A DNA stretch of 64,000 bases from Roseiarcus sp036489975 (lineage in GTDB: Bacteria; Pseudomonadota; Alphaproteobacteria; Rhizobiales; Beijerinckiaceae), in contig DASXES010000053.1 of NCBI GenBank assembly GCA_036489975.1, forward strand, positions 1 to 64,000, written 5' to 3'. Below, in pieces: positions 26,896 to 36,053 of this stretch. Each line of letters opens with the position of its first letter. Position 1 is the stretch's first letter. Position numbers and translations under genes: made by a program. The notes under the pieces were generated by a model, which made no database searches, was not told where the DNA came from, and saw nothing but the letters and a program-made list of their open reading frames with translations.

Positions 26896-28332
26896 TCAGT
26901 CCTTCCCGGCCGCGGCGGCGGTCTCGGCCGCCAAACAGGGCGCGGCCTCAGAGCGCCAATCGAGCTTGTCCCGCAACGTTACCACCGTCCCGACAATGAT
27001 GATCGAGGGGCCGGTCAGTTCGGCCTCACGCGCTTTTGCGGCCAGCGTCGCCAGCGAGCCGATGACGACCCGTTGATCCGGCCGGGTCGCGTTGTCAATG
27101 ATCGCCGCTGGCAAATCCGGGGCGGCGCCCCGCGCAATGAACTCGCGCATCAGCGCCTCGACGTTGCGCAGGCCCATATAGATCGCGACCGTCTGGCGCG
27201 GTTGCAAGAGCGCCGTCCAGTCAAGATCGATTTTGCCGTCCTTCCCGTGGCCGGTCACGAATACGCAGGCCTGCGCGTGCTCGCGATGGGTGAGGGGAAT
27301 GCCGGCATAGGCCGCCGCGCCAATCGCCGCCGTGATACCGGGGCAAACCTGAAACGGGATGCCCTCCGCGGCGAGGGCTTCGATCTCCTCGCCGCCCCGA
27401 CCGAACACGAAAGGATCACCGCCCTTGAGCCGCAAGACCCGCTTGCCCTCTTTGGCGAGCCTGACCATCAGCGCGCTGATGTCGCCTTGCGGCAGTTCGT
27501 GGTCCTCGGGCTGCTTGCCGACGTAGATGCGCTCGGCCTCCCGGCGCACCAAGTTTATCACGTTCGGGTTGGTGAGCCGGTCGTAGAGCACGACATCGGC
27601 CTTTTGCATGAGCCGGAGCGCGCGGAAGGTCAGAAGGTCGGGATCGCCGGGCCCAGCGCCGACCAGATAGACCTCGCCGCGCGGCGCCTCCGCGGTCTCC
27701 GCCACGCATGCGATGGCGCGGCCAAGTTCGGCCGAGGCGGCGTTGTGGTCGCCCGAAAGCGTCCGCTCGGCGATCGGTCCTTCGAGCACCGTCTCCCAGA
27801 ATCGACGGCGCATGATTGGCGAGGCGATCGCCTTGGCCACCGCGCCGCGAAATCCGCCCATGAGGTCTGCAAGGCGGCCGTAAGCGGCAGGGATGGAGCT
27901 TTCCAGGCGCGCCTTCAGCATACGGCCCAGAATCGGCGAGGCGCCGCCAGTCGAAATCGCGATGACGAGCGGGTCGCGGTCGATAATTGCGGGCATGATG
28001 AAGTCGCAGAACTGCGGCCGGTCGGCGACATTGACCAGAGCGCCGGCTCCCTTTGCCGTCGCCCAGGTCTCCGCAGACAAGCCCTCGTCTTCGAGCGCGA
28101 CGAAGCAGATCGCGGCGCCGTCGAAATCTTTGGGTTCGGGATCGCGAGCCTCATGGCGAAAGTTCGGAGCTTCGAGGAGCTCGCGAAAATCATCGGTGAG
28201 AGAGGCCGCGAACGTTGTGACGCGGGCGCCCGCCCGGATGAGATGCTCCGCCCGTCGCGCGGCCACCGCGCCGCCACCGACGACGATTGCGGCCTTGCCG
28301 TCAAGCTCGAGAAAAACCGGCAGATGGCGCAT
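26896..28332 (-). CDS. cysG: Siroheme synthase (CysG)
   Basis: 478 residues, full-length bifunctional form. The N-terminal dehydrogenase/ferrochelatase half has FLELDGKAAIVVGGGAVAARRAEHL and ISTGGASPILGRMLK. The C-terminal uroporphyrinogen-III methyltransferase half, from about residue 215, has VYLVGAGPGDPDLLTFRALR, LRLKGGDPFVFGRGGEE and PGITAAIGAAAYAGIPLTHR. It makes siroheme for sulfite or nitrite reductase, whose genes are not in this window. It forms an operon with the Fe-S carrier and DUF971. Confidence 0.95.
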   Translation of the reverse strand: MRHLPVFLELDGKAAIVVGGGAVAARRAEHLIRAGARVTTFAASLTDDFRELLEAPNFRHEARDPEPKDFDGAAICFVALEDEGLSAETWATAKGAGALVNVADRPQFCDFIMPAIIDRDPLVIAISTGGASPILGRMLKARLESSIPAAYGRLADLMGGFRGAVAKAIASPIMRRRFWETVLEGPIAERTLSGDHNAASAELGRAIACVAETAEAPRGEVYLVGAGPGDPDLLTFRALRLMQKADVVLYDRLTNPNVINLVRREAERIYVGKQPEDHELPQGDISALMVRLAKEGKRVLRLKGGDPFVFGRGGEEIEALAAEGIPFQVCPGITAAIGAAAYAGIPLTHREHAQACVFVTGHGKDGKIDLDWTALLQPRQTVAIYMGLRNVEALMREFIARGAAPDLPAAIIDNATRPDQRVVIGSLATLAAKAREAELTGPSIIIVGTVVTLRDKLDWRSEAAPCLAAETAAAAGKD

Positions 28333-28408
28333 GGCTCAAGGAACGCTGAACGTCATTGGGCGACGTAACGGCCGGGTGGCGGGGCGGGCCAAAGGAGATA
28401 CCGGGTTC

Positions 28409-28507
28409 ATGGCGGACCGCGATTCTAGACGCTTCAGCTTCGAGATTAAAGGAAAACCGCAGTTCCGGATCCAAAGCTGGAGCCTCTCGTCCGCTCACCG
28501 CACATAG
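28409..28507 (+). CDS. Possible 32-residue small protein
   Basis: ATG 28409 lies 10 bp after AAAGGAGA, a good ribosome-binding site, and opens a 32-codon frame (MADRDSRRFSFEIKG...). It is in the gap between cysG and the ABC permease, opposite in direction to both. Nothing in the sequence identifies it. It is listed only because of the start context. Confidence 0.25.
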   Translation: MADRDSRRFSFEIKGKPQFRIQSWSLSSAHRT

Positions 28508-28522
28508 ACAGCGCGATGGGGA

Positions 28523-29551
28523 CTATTCAACGAGCGGGGCGGCTGCGCCCGGGGCCGCCGTCTCCTCCGCCAGCACGCCGCGGCGCTGGCGGCGCTCGGC
28601 GGCCTGGACCGCGAGGCCGACCGCCAGAATCAGCATCGAACCATTGAACAGAGGCTCGACAAAGAACGGCGCGCCGAGCTGGTTGAGGCCGGCGACGGTT
28701 ACGGCGAGGACGGCCACGGCGAGCACCGTCCCCCAGACATTGACCCGGCCGGGGCGGATCGAGGTGGCGCCGAGCAGCGCCGCGGTGAAGGCGGGCAGCA
28801 AATATTCCTGGCCGACCGAGCTTTGGCCGACCTGCAGTTGCGACTGGAGCACGATTCCGGCGAAGGCGGCGAGCGTTCCGGCGGCGACGAAGGCGAGCGT
28901 CACGTATCGGTTGGCCGAAATGCCGTTGAGCTCCGCGGCGCGCGGGCTCGCGCCGAGCACATAGAGATAACGGCCGAGAGGCAGGTATTCGAACACGATC
29001 CATAAGGTGAGGCTGACGACCAGCCCATAGATCGCCGGCGCCGGCACGATCCACACGCTGCCGGAAATGGCCAGGAACTCGGGCGGCAGGGAAGCGAGCA
29101 CCTGCTGGCCGCCGGTGTACCAGGCGTTGAGGCCATAAAGAATCGTGCCCGTGCCAAGAGTGGCGATGAACGAGTCGATCTTCACCCGGGTGACCAGTAT
29201 CCCGTTCATGAACCCGACCGCCGCGCCCATGAGCAGCACCGCGCATACCGCCGCCGGCCACGGCAGGCCCTGGCCCTGCAGCCCAATCGCCAGCACCTGG
29301 GAGATGCCGACGTTGAAGCCGGCCGAGAGATCGAACTGGTTGGCGACCATCGGGATGAACACCGAAAGCGCCACCAAGAGCTGCACCGACTTGTTGCTGA
29401 GGATCGAGCGAATGTTGAAATAGGTGAGAAACGTGTCCGGCTTCAGCAATGAAAACGCGATGACCAGGAGCACGAACAATACCAGCAAGCCCCACACGGA
29501 GATCGCCCGGGTTAGCGCGGCGCCGAAAGAGCGGGCGGCGCCGCGGCTCAT
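28523..29551 (-). CDS. Ribose-type ABC transporter permease
   Basis: 342 residues from ATG 29551, which overlaps the ATPase stop (ATGA). A TTG four codons earlier is less likely. Eight to ten hydrophobic segments and the RbsC-family landmarks are present: FDLSAGFNVGISQVLA (the DLSVG-like motif), FIATLGTGTILYGLNAWYTGG and RAAELNGISANRY, the coupling segment. It would form the membrane channel of the importer with the ATPase and binding protein upstream. Confidence 0.9.
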   Translation of the reverse strand: MSRGAARSFGAALTRAISVWGLLVLFVLLVIAFSLLKPDTFLTYFNIRSILSNKSVQLLVALSVFIPMVANQFDLSAGFNVGISQVLAIGLQGQGLPWPAAVCAVLLMGAAVGFMNGILVTRVKIDSFIATLGTGTILYGLNAWYTGGQQVLASLPPEFLAISGSVWIVPAPAIYGLVVSLTLWIVFEYLPLGRYLYVLGASPRAAELNGISANRYVTLAFVAAGTLAAFAGIVLQSQLQVGQSSVGQEYLLPAFTAALLGATSIRPGRVNVWGTVLAVAVLAVTVAGLNQLGAPFFVEPLFNGSMLILAVGLAVQAAERRQRRGVLAEETAAPGAAAPLVE

Positions 29552-31089
29552 GACGCCGACCAACGGCCGGCGGTCGACTTTCCTCCGGACGCCGCCGAAG
29601 TCAGCGCGGCAACGGTCAGGGCGTGGCTCGGAATCTCCGCCGCCACCTGACCGCGATTGAAGACCAGCGCGCGATGGCAGATTCGCTCGACCTCCTCGAA
29701 ATCGGACGAGATCAAGAGAACCGCCAACCCCTTGCGCAGCGAGGATTGCAGCAGGTGATAGATGTCGGCCTTGGCGCCGACGTCGACGCCGATGGTCGGC
29801 TCCTCGAGAATGAGCAGCCTCGCGTCGGCCTCCATCCAGCGTGCGAGCACCACCTTCTGCTGGTTGCCGCCGGACAGGGTCGCAACGGGCTCATCCACGC
29901 CAGCCGTCTTGATGGAAAAGCGCATGACTGCGGCTTGCGCTTCGCCAAGCTCCCTCGCTCGGGGAATCCATTCGAGCACCCCTCTGCCGCTCGCCGCCGG
30001 GTTCAGGTAGATATTCTCGCGTACGTCCAGGTTCGAAGCGAGGCCCTCCTCGGCTCGCCTGCTCGAGACGAAGCCGACGCCGCTGGCCATCGCTTCCGCG
30101 GGATTTGAGGGCGCGATCGGCTGGCCGTCGAGGATGAGGCGCCCGGAGGCCATCCGCGTATGACCGAAGATCGCGCGGCCGACCGTGTGATGCCCGGCGC
30201 CGCGCAAGCCCACGAGCCCGAGGGTCTCCCCGGCGGCGACGGAGAAGGAGACCGGACCGACGTGCTCGGCGACGAGGTCCGCTACCGAGAAGGCGCTCAG
30301 CTCGGAAGGCGGAGCAGGCCTTACGAAGGCGTCGCTCATCGAGCGCCCAACGATCATCTGCACCAGTTCGTCGGCATTGGTTTCCCGCGCTGCGACCGTC
30401 GCCAGCCGGCGCCCGTCGCGAAGAACCGTGACTCGATCGGCGATGCGCAGGACCTCGTCCAGCCGATGGGTGACGTAGACGACGCCGATATTGCTGGCGC
30501 GCAGGCGCCGCAGCGTCTCGAGCAGGCGTTCGACATCGGCCTCGGGAAGCGCCGCGGTCGGCTCATCCAATACGATGATGTCCGATTTGATCGCCAGCGC
30601 CCGGCCGATGGCGACGAGCGAGCGCTCGGCCGCCGGCAGTGAGGCGACCGGCGCCTCCGGATCGAGGTCGCTGCTCATGATCGCGAGCGCCCGCGCGGCC
30701 GCGCTTTTCACTCGCGGCCACGACACGAGGCCAGTCCACGACCGCGGATAGCCGGTCTGAATGGCGACGTTCTCGGCGACCGTCATCCATTCGACGAGCC
30801 CCAGATCCTGGTGGATGAAGGCGATCGGCAGAGGATCCGCTCCCGGTTGGGTCGGCCTTCCGTTAAACACAATGTCGCCGGCGTCGGCTTTGTAGACCCC
30901 GGCCAGCACCTTGATCAGCGTCGACTTGCCGGCCCCGTTCTGGCCGAGAAGGGCGTGAACCTCGCCGCGGCGGACGTCGAAGTCGACTTGATCTAGCGCA
31001 AGCGTGCCGGTGAATCGCTTGACGAGCCCGGTCATCACGAGCAGCGGCGCCGATCCCCCTTCGGAGCGGATTTGCTCAACACGATCCAC
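29548..31089 (-). CDS. Ribose-type ABC transporter ATPase (two nucleotide-binding domains)
   Basis: 513 residues with the RbsA/MglA double architecture. Domain 1 has Walker A GQNGAGKST, signature region SLPAAERSLVAIGRAL and Walker B IIVLDEPTAAL. Domain 2 has a degenerate Walker A (GLRGAGHHTV), as is normal in this family, with signature LSGGNQQKV and Walker B LLILEEPTIGVD. The start at GTG 31089 gives the usual N-terminus, but the GTG or ATG just before TGLVKRF is an alternative. It lies 75 bp after the binding-protein gene. Confidence 0.92.
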   Translation of the reverse strand: MDRVEQIRSEGGSAPLLVMTGLVKRFTGTLALDQVDFDVRRGEVHALLGQNGAGKSTLIKVLAGVYKADAGDIVFNGRPTQPGADPLPIAFIHQDLGLVEWMTVAENVAIQTGYPRSWTGLVSWPRVKSAAARALAIMSSDLDPEAPVASLPAAERSLVAIGRALAIKSDIIVLDEPTAALPEADVERLLETLRRLRASNIGVVYVTHRLDEVLRIADRVTVLRDGRRLATVAARETNADELVQMIVGRSMSDAFVRPAPPSELSAFSVADLVAEHVGPVSFSVAAGETLGLVGLRGAGHHTVGRAIFGHTRMASGRLILDGQPIAPSNPAEAMASGVGFVSSRRAEEGLASNLDVRENIYLNPAASGRGVLEWIPRARELGEAQAAVMRFSIKTAGVDEPVATLSGGNQQKVVLARWMEADARLLILEEPTIGVDVGAKADIYHLLQSSLRKGLAVLLISSDFEEVERICHRALVFNRGQVAAEIPSHALTVAALTSAASGGKSTAGRWSAS

Positions 31090-31164
31090 GATCGATTCTA
31101 CCGTCTGGGGCGGGATGGAGCGGGAATCCTGGCGGGAGCCGATCCCGCCCGGGCTGCCCAGAGC

Positions 31165-32271
31165 CTACTTCACGCCCCAGATCTCGAGATACTGCTGCTT
31201 ATAGTTGTTGCTGGGAATGAAGGTGTTCTGGTCGCCGCCCTCGGAATGAATGTTGTCCCTGGTGACCAGGAATGGCGGCTGCACGAATCCGCTTTGCGGC
31301 TCGTTGTGGAACGCGCGGTTGAGTTCGTCGACCGTCTGCCACGCCTGGAGTTCGATCGGCTCGCTGACCGTGACCGTCTGATATTGACCGCCTTTGCGGA
31401 TGCGATCGTAGGCCGAACGATTGCCGTCGGCCCCGATCAGCTTCACCTCGTCCGGCTTGACGCCGCCCGAGCGCAACACAGGTACGGCGAAATCCCAATC
31501 GTTGTCGCCGACGGACGTCGCGTAGAGCGGCAGACCGAAGCGCTGAACCCAGCTCGTGGTCAGCTGCGGCTGGCGCTGGGCCGCTTCGGAAGCGGGCGAG
31601 TTGACATAGTCGAGCACCTTGCAACCGGGGCATTTCTCGATCTCGTCCTTGGTCGCCGTCGACTTGACCTTGGCGATTGCATATTCGTTGTGGCTAAGAA
31701 CGACGACATGCGCCTTGCCGTCCGAATCGGCGATAGCCCAGTCGGCCTCGGCCTTGCCGATCTCGCGCGGATCCTCCTGGATGTTGACGAACAGATGCAG
31801 GTCGGGCTGCGGCCCTGGCAGGCCTGCCGCATGGAGGCCGACGAATTTGATTCCCTGCGCCACTCCGGCCTTGATCGGGTCTTGCAGACTGGCGGCGTCG
31901 GCGAACAGCGCGATGCCATCCGGCTTGAGCGCGATCGCCTGATTCATGCCGGAGAGCCAGGAGGTCGGGCTGCCCTTGCCGTCGATGACCGTGACGTTCC
32001 AGCCGAGCTTCTCGCCCGCCTGCTTGATGTAGACGCCGTAGAGATGAGAAATATCGTTTTGCTCGTCGCCGGACAGGAACACGATCTTCTTGCCGGGCTC
32101 AGGCTTCGGCGCCTTGGTTGGCCCCTCCCAGGTGGTTTGCGGGCCGGCGTATTTGGCGACCGCGGCCTTGGCGTCGGAAACCGCGTCGGCGCGGACAGGC
32201 GCGACGGCGAACAGCGCCGCCAGCGCAACCGCGCCGCCTAACAGGGCATGGGAATTGACTTCAACCTTCAT
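31165..32271 (-). CDS. Periplasmic sugar-type substrate-binding protein
   Basis: 368 residues. The signal peptide ends near residue 28 (AVAPVRADA). The mature part has the type I periplasmic-binding fold of the ribose class (KKIVFLSGDEQNDISHLYGVYIKQAGEKLG, MNQAIALKPDGIALFADA, DEVKLIGADGNRSAYDRIRKG). ATG 32271 is preceded by GGGAGGCGCGCG. There is a Cys pair (CPGC). The ligand cannot be told from sequence, and no catabolic genes flank the operon to suggest one. Confidence 0.88.
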   Translation of the reverse strand: MKVEVNSHALLGGAVALAALFAVAPVRADAVSDAKAAVAKYAGPQTTWEGPTKAPKPEPGKKIVFLSGDEQNDISHLYGVYIKQAGEKLGWNVTVIDGKGSPTSWLSGMNQAIALKPDGIALFADAASLQDPIKAGVAQGIKFVGLHAAGLPGPQPDLHLFVNIQEDPREIGKAEADWAIADSDGKAHVVVLSHNEYAIAKVKSTATKDEIEKCPGCKVLDYVNSPASEAAQRQPQLTTSWVQRFGLPLYATSVGDNDWDFAVPVLRSGGVKPDEVKLIGADGNRSAYDRIRKGGQYQTVTVSEPIELQAWQTVDELNRAFHNEPQSGFVQPPFLVTRDNIHSEGGDQNTFIPSNNYKQQYLEIWGVK

Positions 32272-32656
32272 CGCGCGCCTCCCTTTTTCGAGTTCACGCT
32301 TTTGCGTGCAACCGGACCTTTATCTCGAATTGCCGTCTTGCGCCGCAGCTTGCGCGATTGCCCTGCTTCGCGATTCCTTCGATGTCGCGATTCCTCCGAT
32401 GTCGAATGCGCCGGCGGCGTCGGCGCCTGCCGATGCGTCACGCCTTCGGGGATAGAGTCAATTCTATGAAAGGCGCATCGCGCGCGAGGGCCCCTCCCAG
32501 ATCAGACGGACGCAAGGGCGGTCTGGTCTCAAATCAGATCATTACTGGGGAAACTATCCCGCGCATGAAATCAACGTCAATCGGCGATTCGGAAGAAACT
32601 AATACTTCTCCTGCCCAAACGGCTGCGCGCTCGTTAGAACGAGCACCTCGCCGCCG
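32272..32656. other. Gap upstream of the ABC operon
   Basis: 385 bp, upstream of the binding-protein gene. Two near-repeats of a T-rich motif are visible around 32376-32405 (GATTCCTTCGATGTCG and GATTCCTCCGATGTCG, 23 bp apart). These could be regulator sites for the importer. No gene is supported here. Confidence 0.4.
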
Positions 32657-32821
32657 TCAGTGACCCGAGCCGTCCCGCATCCTGGCTACCGGAACTCTTA
32701 CTGAATATCTGTCGCGCACGGCTCCTATCAGAGCGACGCCGAACAGCACGAGGGAGAGCGCGAGCATCAGCTCGCCGAAGAGGAAAGGCGGGCTATGATT
32801 CAACAAGACATTTAACATCAT
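32657..32821 (-). CDS. Small single-pass membrane protein (54 residues)
   Basis: ATG 32821 is preceded by GGAG at a 5-base spacing. The frame gives MMLNVLLNHSPPFLFGEL and then a hydrophobic helix (LMLALSLVLFGVALIGAV) and a basic tail (RDRYSVRVPVARMR). The frame is open further upstream, but only in a Lys/Arg-rich stretch without a better start. No family is recognised. It points away from the FGE gene. Confidence 0.45.
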   Translation of the reverse strand: MMLNVLLNHSPPFLFGELMLALSLVLFGVALIGAVRDRYSVRVPVARMRDGSGH

Positions 32822-33117
32822 CGCGACTCCAACCAAGATCGCTAGGGTGAAACGCCGCGATAAAGACCGGGTTCCAGCAGCCCGCGAAAACGATCGCTTT
32901 TTCCTACCTTTTGCTAATCTCCGGCGCCTCTGCGCGAGACGGGGTAATGCGGGCGGCGCCCATGGCGATCGCCACGACTGAGCCTGAGAAGCAGGCGCGG
33001 CGGCGTCGCGATGCACCGAGCTTAGGTAGTACAGCGGCGGCTGGTTTCAAGGATGGCCGTTTTGAGAATGGACTCAATCCATGCGATCAGTTTCATTCCA
33101 GCAGCGAGCAGGCTGAC

Positions 33118-34095
33118 ATGAGTTCACAGAGCCAGATTTCCCAACGCGTCGAGACGACGCAGGCGAATTCGCTCGCCGACATGGTCTTCGTGCCGGGTGG
33201 CGAGTTTCGGATGGGCTCGGACGGGCACTATCCCGAGGAGGCGCCAGCGCACCGGGTCAGCGTCGGCGCTTTTTGGATCGACAGCGCGCCGGTGACGAAC
33301 CGCCAGTTTCGCAGATTCGTGAATGCGACGAAGCATGTGACGTTCGCCGAGATCACGCCGAAGGCGGAGGATTATCCGGGCGCGCTGCCGCACATGCTGA
33401 AGGCGGGGTCGCTCGTCTTTTCACCGCCGAAAGAGCCGGTCGATCTCAAGGACTGGTCGCAATGGTGGCGTTTCAAATTCGGCGCCGACTGGCGACGGCC
33501 GTATGGCCCCCGCTCTTCGATCAGCGGAATGGACGATCATCCTGTCGTGCATGTCGCCTATCGCGACGCCGAGGCTTACGCCCGCTGGGCCGGCAAGGAA
33601 TTGCCGACCGAGGCCGAGTGGGAGTTTGCCGCGCGCGGCGGGCTTGATGGCGCGGAATATTCCTGGGGCGATGAATTCACGCCCGATGGAAAACAGATGG
33701 CCAACACGTGGCAGGGCGCGTTTCCGCAGCAGAACCTGAAAGAGGACGGCTTCGAGCGCACCTCGCCGGTCAGGTCGTTTCCCGCCAACGGCTACGGCGC
33801 CTACGACATGATCGGCAATGTGTGGGAGTGGACGAGCGACTTCTGGTCGACCCGTCACCCGGCGGATGCGCCGAAGGCCTGCTGCGTGCCGCAGAACCCG
33901 CGCGGCGGCCCGGAGGCGCAGAGCTACGACCCCTGCCAGCCCGAGATTCGCATTCCGCGCAAAGTGCTGAAAGGCGGCTCGCACTTATGCGCGCCGAACT
34001 ATTGCAAACGCTACCGGCCGGCCGCGCGTCACGCCGAGCCGATCGACACGTCGACGAGCCACGTCGGCTTTCGTTGCGTGGTGCGTGGGCCCTAA
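33118..34095 (+). CDS. Formylglycine-generating enzyme (sulfatase-modifying factor)
   Basis: 325 residues from ATG 33118. The FGE-sulfatase fold is clear from MVFVPGGEFRMGSDGHYPEEAP onward. It includes LPTEAEWEFAARGG, NVWEWTSDFW and the C-terminal active site GGSHLCAPNYCKRYRPAARH, with both Cys residues that bind copper in aerobic FGEs. That Cys pair separates it from EgtB-like relatives. It converts a Cys in CxPxR/CxAxR motifs to formylglycine. Its likely target is the sulfatase at 36606-38165. Its stop shares bases with that of the convergent methyltransferase. Confidence 0.93.
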   Translation: MSSQSQISQRVETTQANSLADMVFVPGGEFRMGSDGHYPEEAPAHRVSVGAFWIDSAPVTNRQFRRFVNATKHVTFAEITPKAEDYPGALPHMLKAGSLVFSPPKEPVDLKDWSQWWRFKFGADWRRPYGPRSSISGMDDHPVVHVAYRDAEAYARWAGKELPTEAEWEFAARGGLDGAEYSWGDEFTPDGKQMANTWQGAFPQQNLKEDGFERTSPVRSFPANGYGAYDMIGNVWEWTSDFWSTRHPADAPKACCVPQNPRGGPEAQSYDPCQPEIRIPRKVLKGGSHLCAPNYCKRYRPAARHAEPIDTSTSHVGFRCVVRGP

Positions 34096-35342
34096 GTCGC
34101 TTTGGCGTCGAACACGATCAGATCGTGCTCCCACAGTCGCGTGAAAAATAGGCGGCCTTTCTCTTCTTCCATCCTTCCCGCGCCATGCAGGATCTCGCCA
34201 AGCGAGCGCTCGCCGTCGATCGCCGTAAACAGCCGCTCCTGAGCCGCGTCGATGAAGAGCGCAAGATCGGGATAGGTGTGCCTCGGATTGATGAGCGCGG
34301 CGGCGATTCCGCGCGGCGCGCGATCCTTGACGGTCAGCATCCAGGGGAGCCGTACGGGCACGAAACTGCGCCAGGCTTCGCCGTCGAATGCGATGGGCTG
34401 GGCCTCGCGTTCGCGATCGTCGCGGTAGGCGACGAAGCTGTGCCTGTCCATCGTTCCGCGCAGGAGCTCGATCGCCCCATGTTGAGCGGGCGGACGAAGC
34501 GCTGCAAGGCGCGCGCCATGGGACGCGTCTTCGATCGCGCCGCACTGCGGAAGATAGGCCGCCTGCTCGTACCAGCGCCCGAACTTGAGGCCGCATCGCT
34601 CGAGCCAATCGTAAATCTGCGGCACGGAATAGGCGCGTTCCTGCGGGTTCAGCAACGCGTCGGCGAGCGCGTCGGGTCGTGCAAAGTCCTTCGCCCGCTT
34701 GACGATTCCAGCGATCGGATGGTCGATGGGCAGCGCTTGCACCGTCTGCCCCAGGTCGCGCAGCTCTTCATCCCGGACGCCGATGCCCAACAGCCGGCAA
34801 TAATCCTGCATCATGGTGATGCCGGCGCGCCCGTAAGGCGCGTAGACCATGATGTGCATTGCGCCATCCCGCGTAAGGACATCGCGCAGCGCGCGAAGAC
34901 TGGCGTCCGGGTCGCTCAGGTGGTGGAGCACGCCCGTGCAGACAATCTGGTCGAAGGTCTCGCCAAGCTCCGCGATCCGCTCGATCGCCAGCCGGTGTAG
35001 CTGCAAGTTTCGGATGTGATGCTTCTGTTGAAGGTCGCGCGTATGGCGCAAGCTGGTTTCGCTGACGTCGATCGCGACGACACGCGCGTCAGGCTCCATA
35101 AGCGCATGACGCGCAGCCTGCGAGGTGCCGCAGCCCGCGATGAGGATCGTGCGATCTGGGCGCGGCTTCTCCAGAGGCCACAGCAGGAGAGACTGCGCGC
35201 GCCGCCGCTGCGGATCGCGGTAGCGATCGAGGCGCTGCTCAAGGCTGCCGACAGGTGGCGGATAGGGATGCGCTTCGTAGAACGCGCGAATCACTTGGGC
35301 GCGAGCGTCGCGCGTTGTCGCGTTTTCCTCCATTGTCGACAT
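34092..35342 (-). CDS. Class I SAM-dependent methyltransferase
   Basis: 416 residues. The methyltransferase domain covers about residues 60-200: TILIAGCGTSQAARHAL (motif I), VVAIDVSETSLRHTRDL, FDQIVCTGVLHHLSDPDASL (motif IV/post). The N-terminal YEAHPYPPPVGSLEQRL motif occurs in a subgroup of large bacterial methyltransferases. The C-terminal 200 residues form an extra domain of unknown role. Convergent with the FGE gene, stops overlapping by 3 bases (CTAA region). The substrate is unknown. Confidence 0.82.
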   Translation of the reverse strand: MSTMEENATTRDARAQVIRAFYEAHPYPPPVGSLEQRLDRYRDPQRRRAQSLLLWPLEKPRPDRTILIAGCGTSQAARHALMEPDARVVAIDVSETSLRHTRDLQQKHHIRNLQLHRLAIERIAELGETFDQIVCTGVLHHLSDPDASLRALRDVLTRDGAMHIMVYAPYGRAGITMMQDYCRLLGIGVRDEELRDLGQTVQALPIDHPIAGIVKRAKDFARPDALADALLNPQERAYSVPQIYDWLERCGLKFGRWYEQAAYLPQCGAIEDASHGARLAALRPPAQHGAIELLRGTMDRHSFVAYRDDREREAQPIAFDGEAWRSFVPVRLPWMLTVKDRAPRGIAAALINPRHTYPDLALFIDAAQERLFTAIDGERSLGEILHGAGRMEEEKGRLFFTRLWEHDLIVFDAKAT

Positions 35343-35439
35343 CCCCTATGCTTCCTGAGGATCCAGGCTATTGCAGGCAAAAAGCCGCTCGAAGGCGGCT
35401 TTGACATGCGGTCTCCCAGGGACTAATCGATACCCGGCG

Positions 35440-36030
35440 ATGACCGTTAACATTGGGTGCGATCGCGGTCGCAAGATGCTAGCCTTGCCGCAAACGGATC
35501 TATTCGATGCCGAGCGTTCGCATTTGACTGACGCGCCGTCAAAAACCCAAGTCCTACAGGCGCGCATCGCGCTCTTGCTCGTGCTTGGCCTCTTCGCTCT
35601 CGGGGTGGCCTGGTATGGAGTTACTGAAGAAAGCCTCGGCCGTCTTTGGACCGACGTTCTTGATCGGCCCGGCGGGCCAATGACCTTTCGCTTCATCCTG
35701 CAGCCGGCGATGGCGATCATTGCTGCACTTCGCGACGGGTTCCACGACGCGCGACTCGGACGCAGGCCCTATATCTGGGCCTTGATCCACGGCGTTCGGG
35801 ACTCCGAGGGGCGGAGGGGCCGCTTGTGGGAGGGCATTGTCGCGACGGCGCGCATCCTGATTCTTGGGGTCGTAATGGATATCATCTACCAATGGAAGGA
35901 GCTGGGCACATTCTACCCGGCCCAGTCCGCGGTGATCGCAATTCTGCTGGCGTTTATCCCTTATTTGCTTTTGCGCGGCCCCTTCGAGCGAATCGCGCAT
36001 CATTGGGTCGCGCGGCCCGCATCCAATTGA
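35440..36030 (+). CDS. Conserved membrane protein
   Basis: 196 residues from ATG 35440. ATG 35476 is an equally good start, 12 codons in. Hydrophobic segments are seen at about IALLLVLGLFALGVAWY, FILQPAMAIIAAL, ILILGVVMDIIYQW and VIAILLAFIPYLLL. The segments RFILQPAMAIIAALRDGFHDAR and ILGVVMDIIYQ recur in a widespread uncharacterised family, recalled from memory. It is followed 23 bp later by a DUF202 gene, probably in one transcript. Confidence 0.7.
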   Translation: MTVNIGCDRGRKMLALPQTDLFDAERSHLTDAPSKTQVLQARIALLLVLGLFALGVAWYGVTEESLGRLWTDVLDRPGGPMTFRFILQPAMAIIAALRDGFHDARLGRRPYIWALIHGVRDSEGRRGRLWEGIVATARILILGVVMDIIYQWKELGTFYPAQSAVIAILLAFIPYLLLRGPFERIAHHWVARPASN

Positions 36031-36053
36031 GCCATGAAGTCGCGGAGAGGACG

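Noticed and set aside
26743..28368. 541-codon plus-strand frame
   Set aside because: It is antisense to cysG and the start of the Mrp gene, both of which have complete family motifs.
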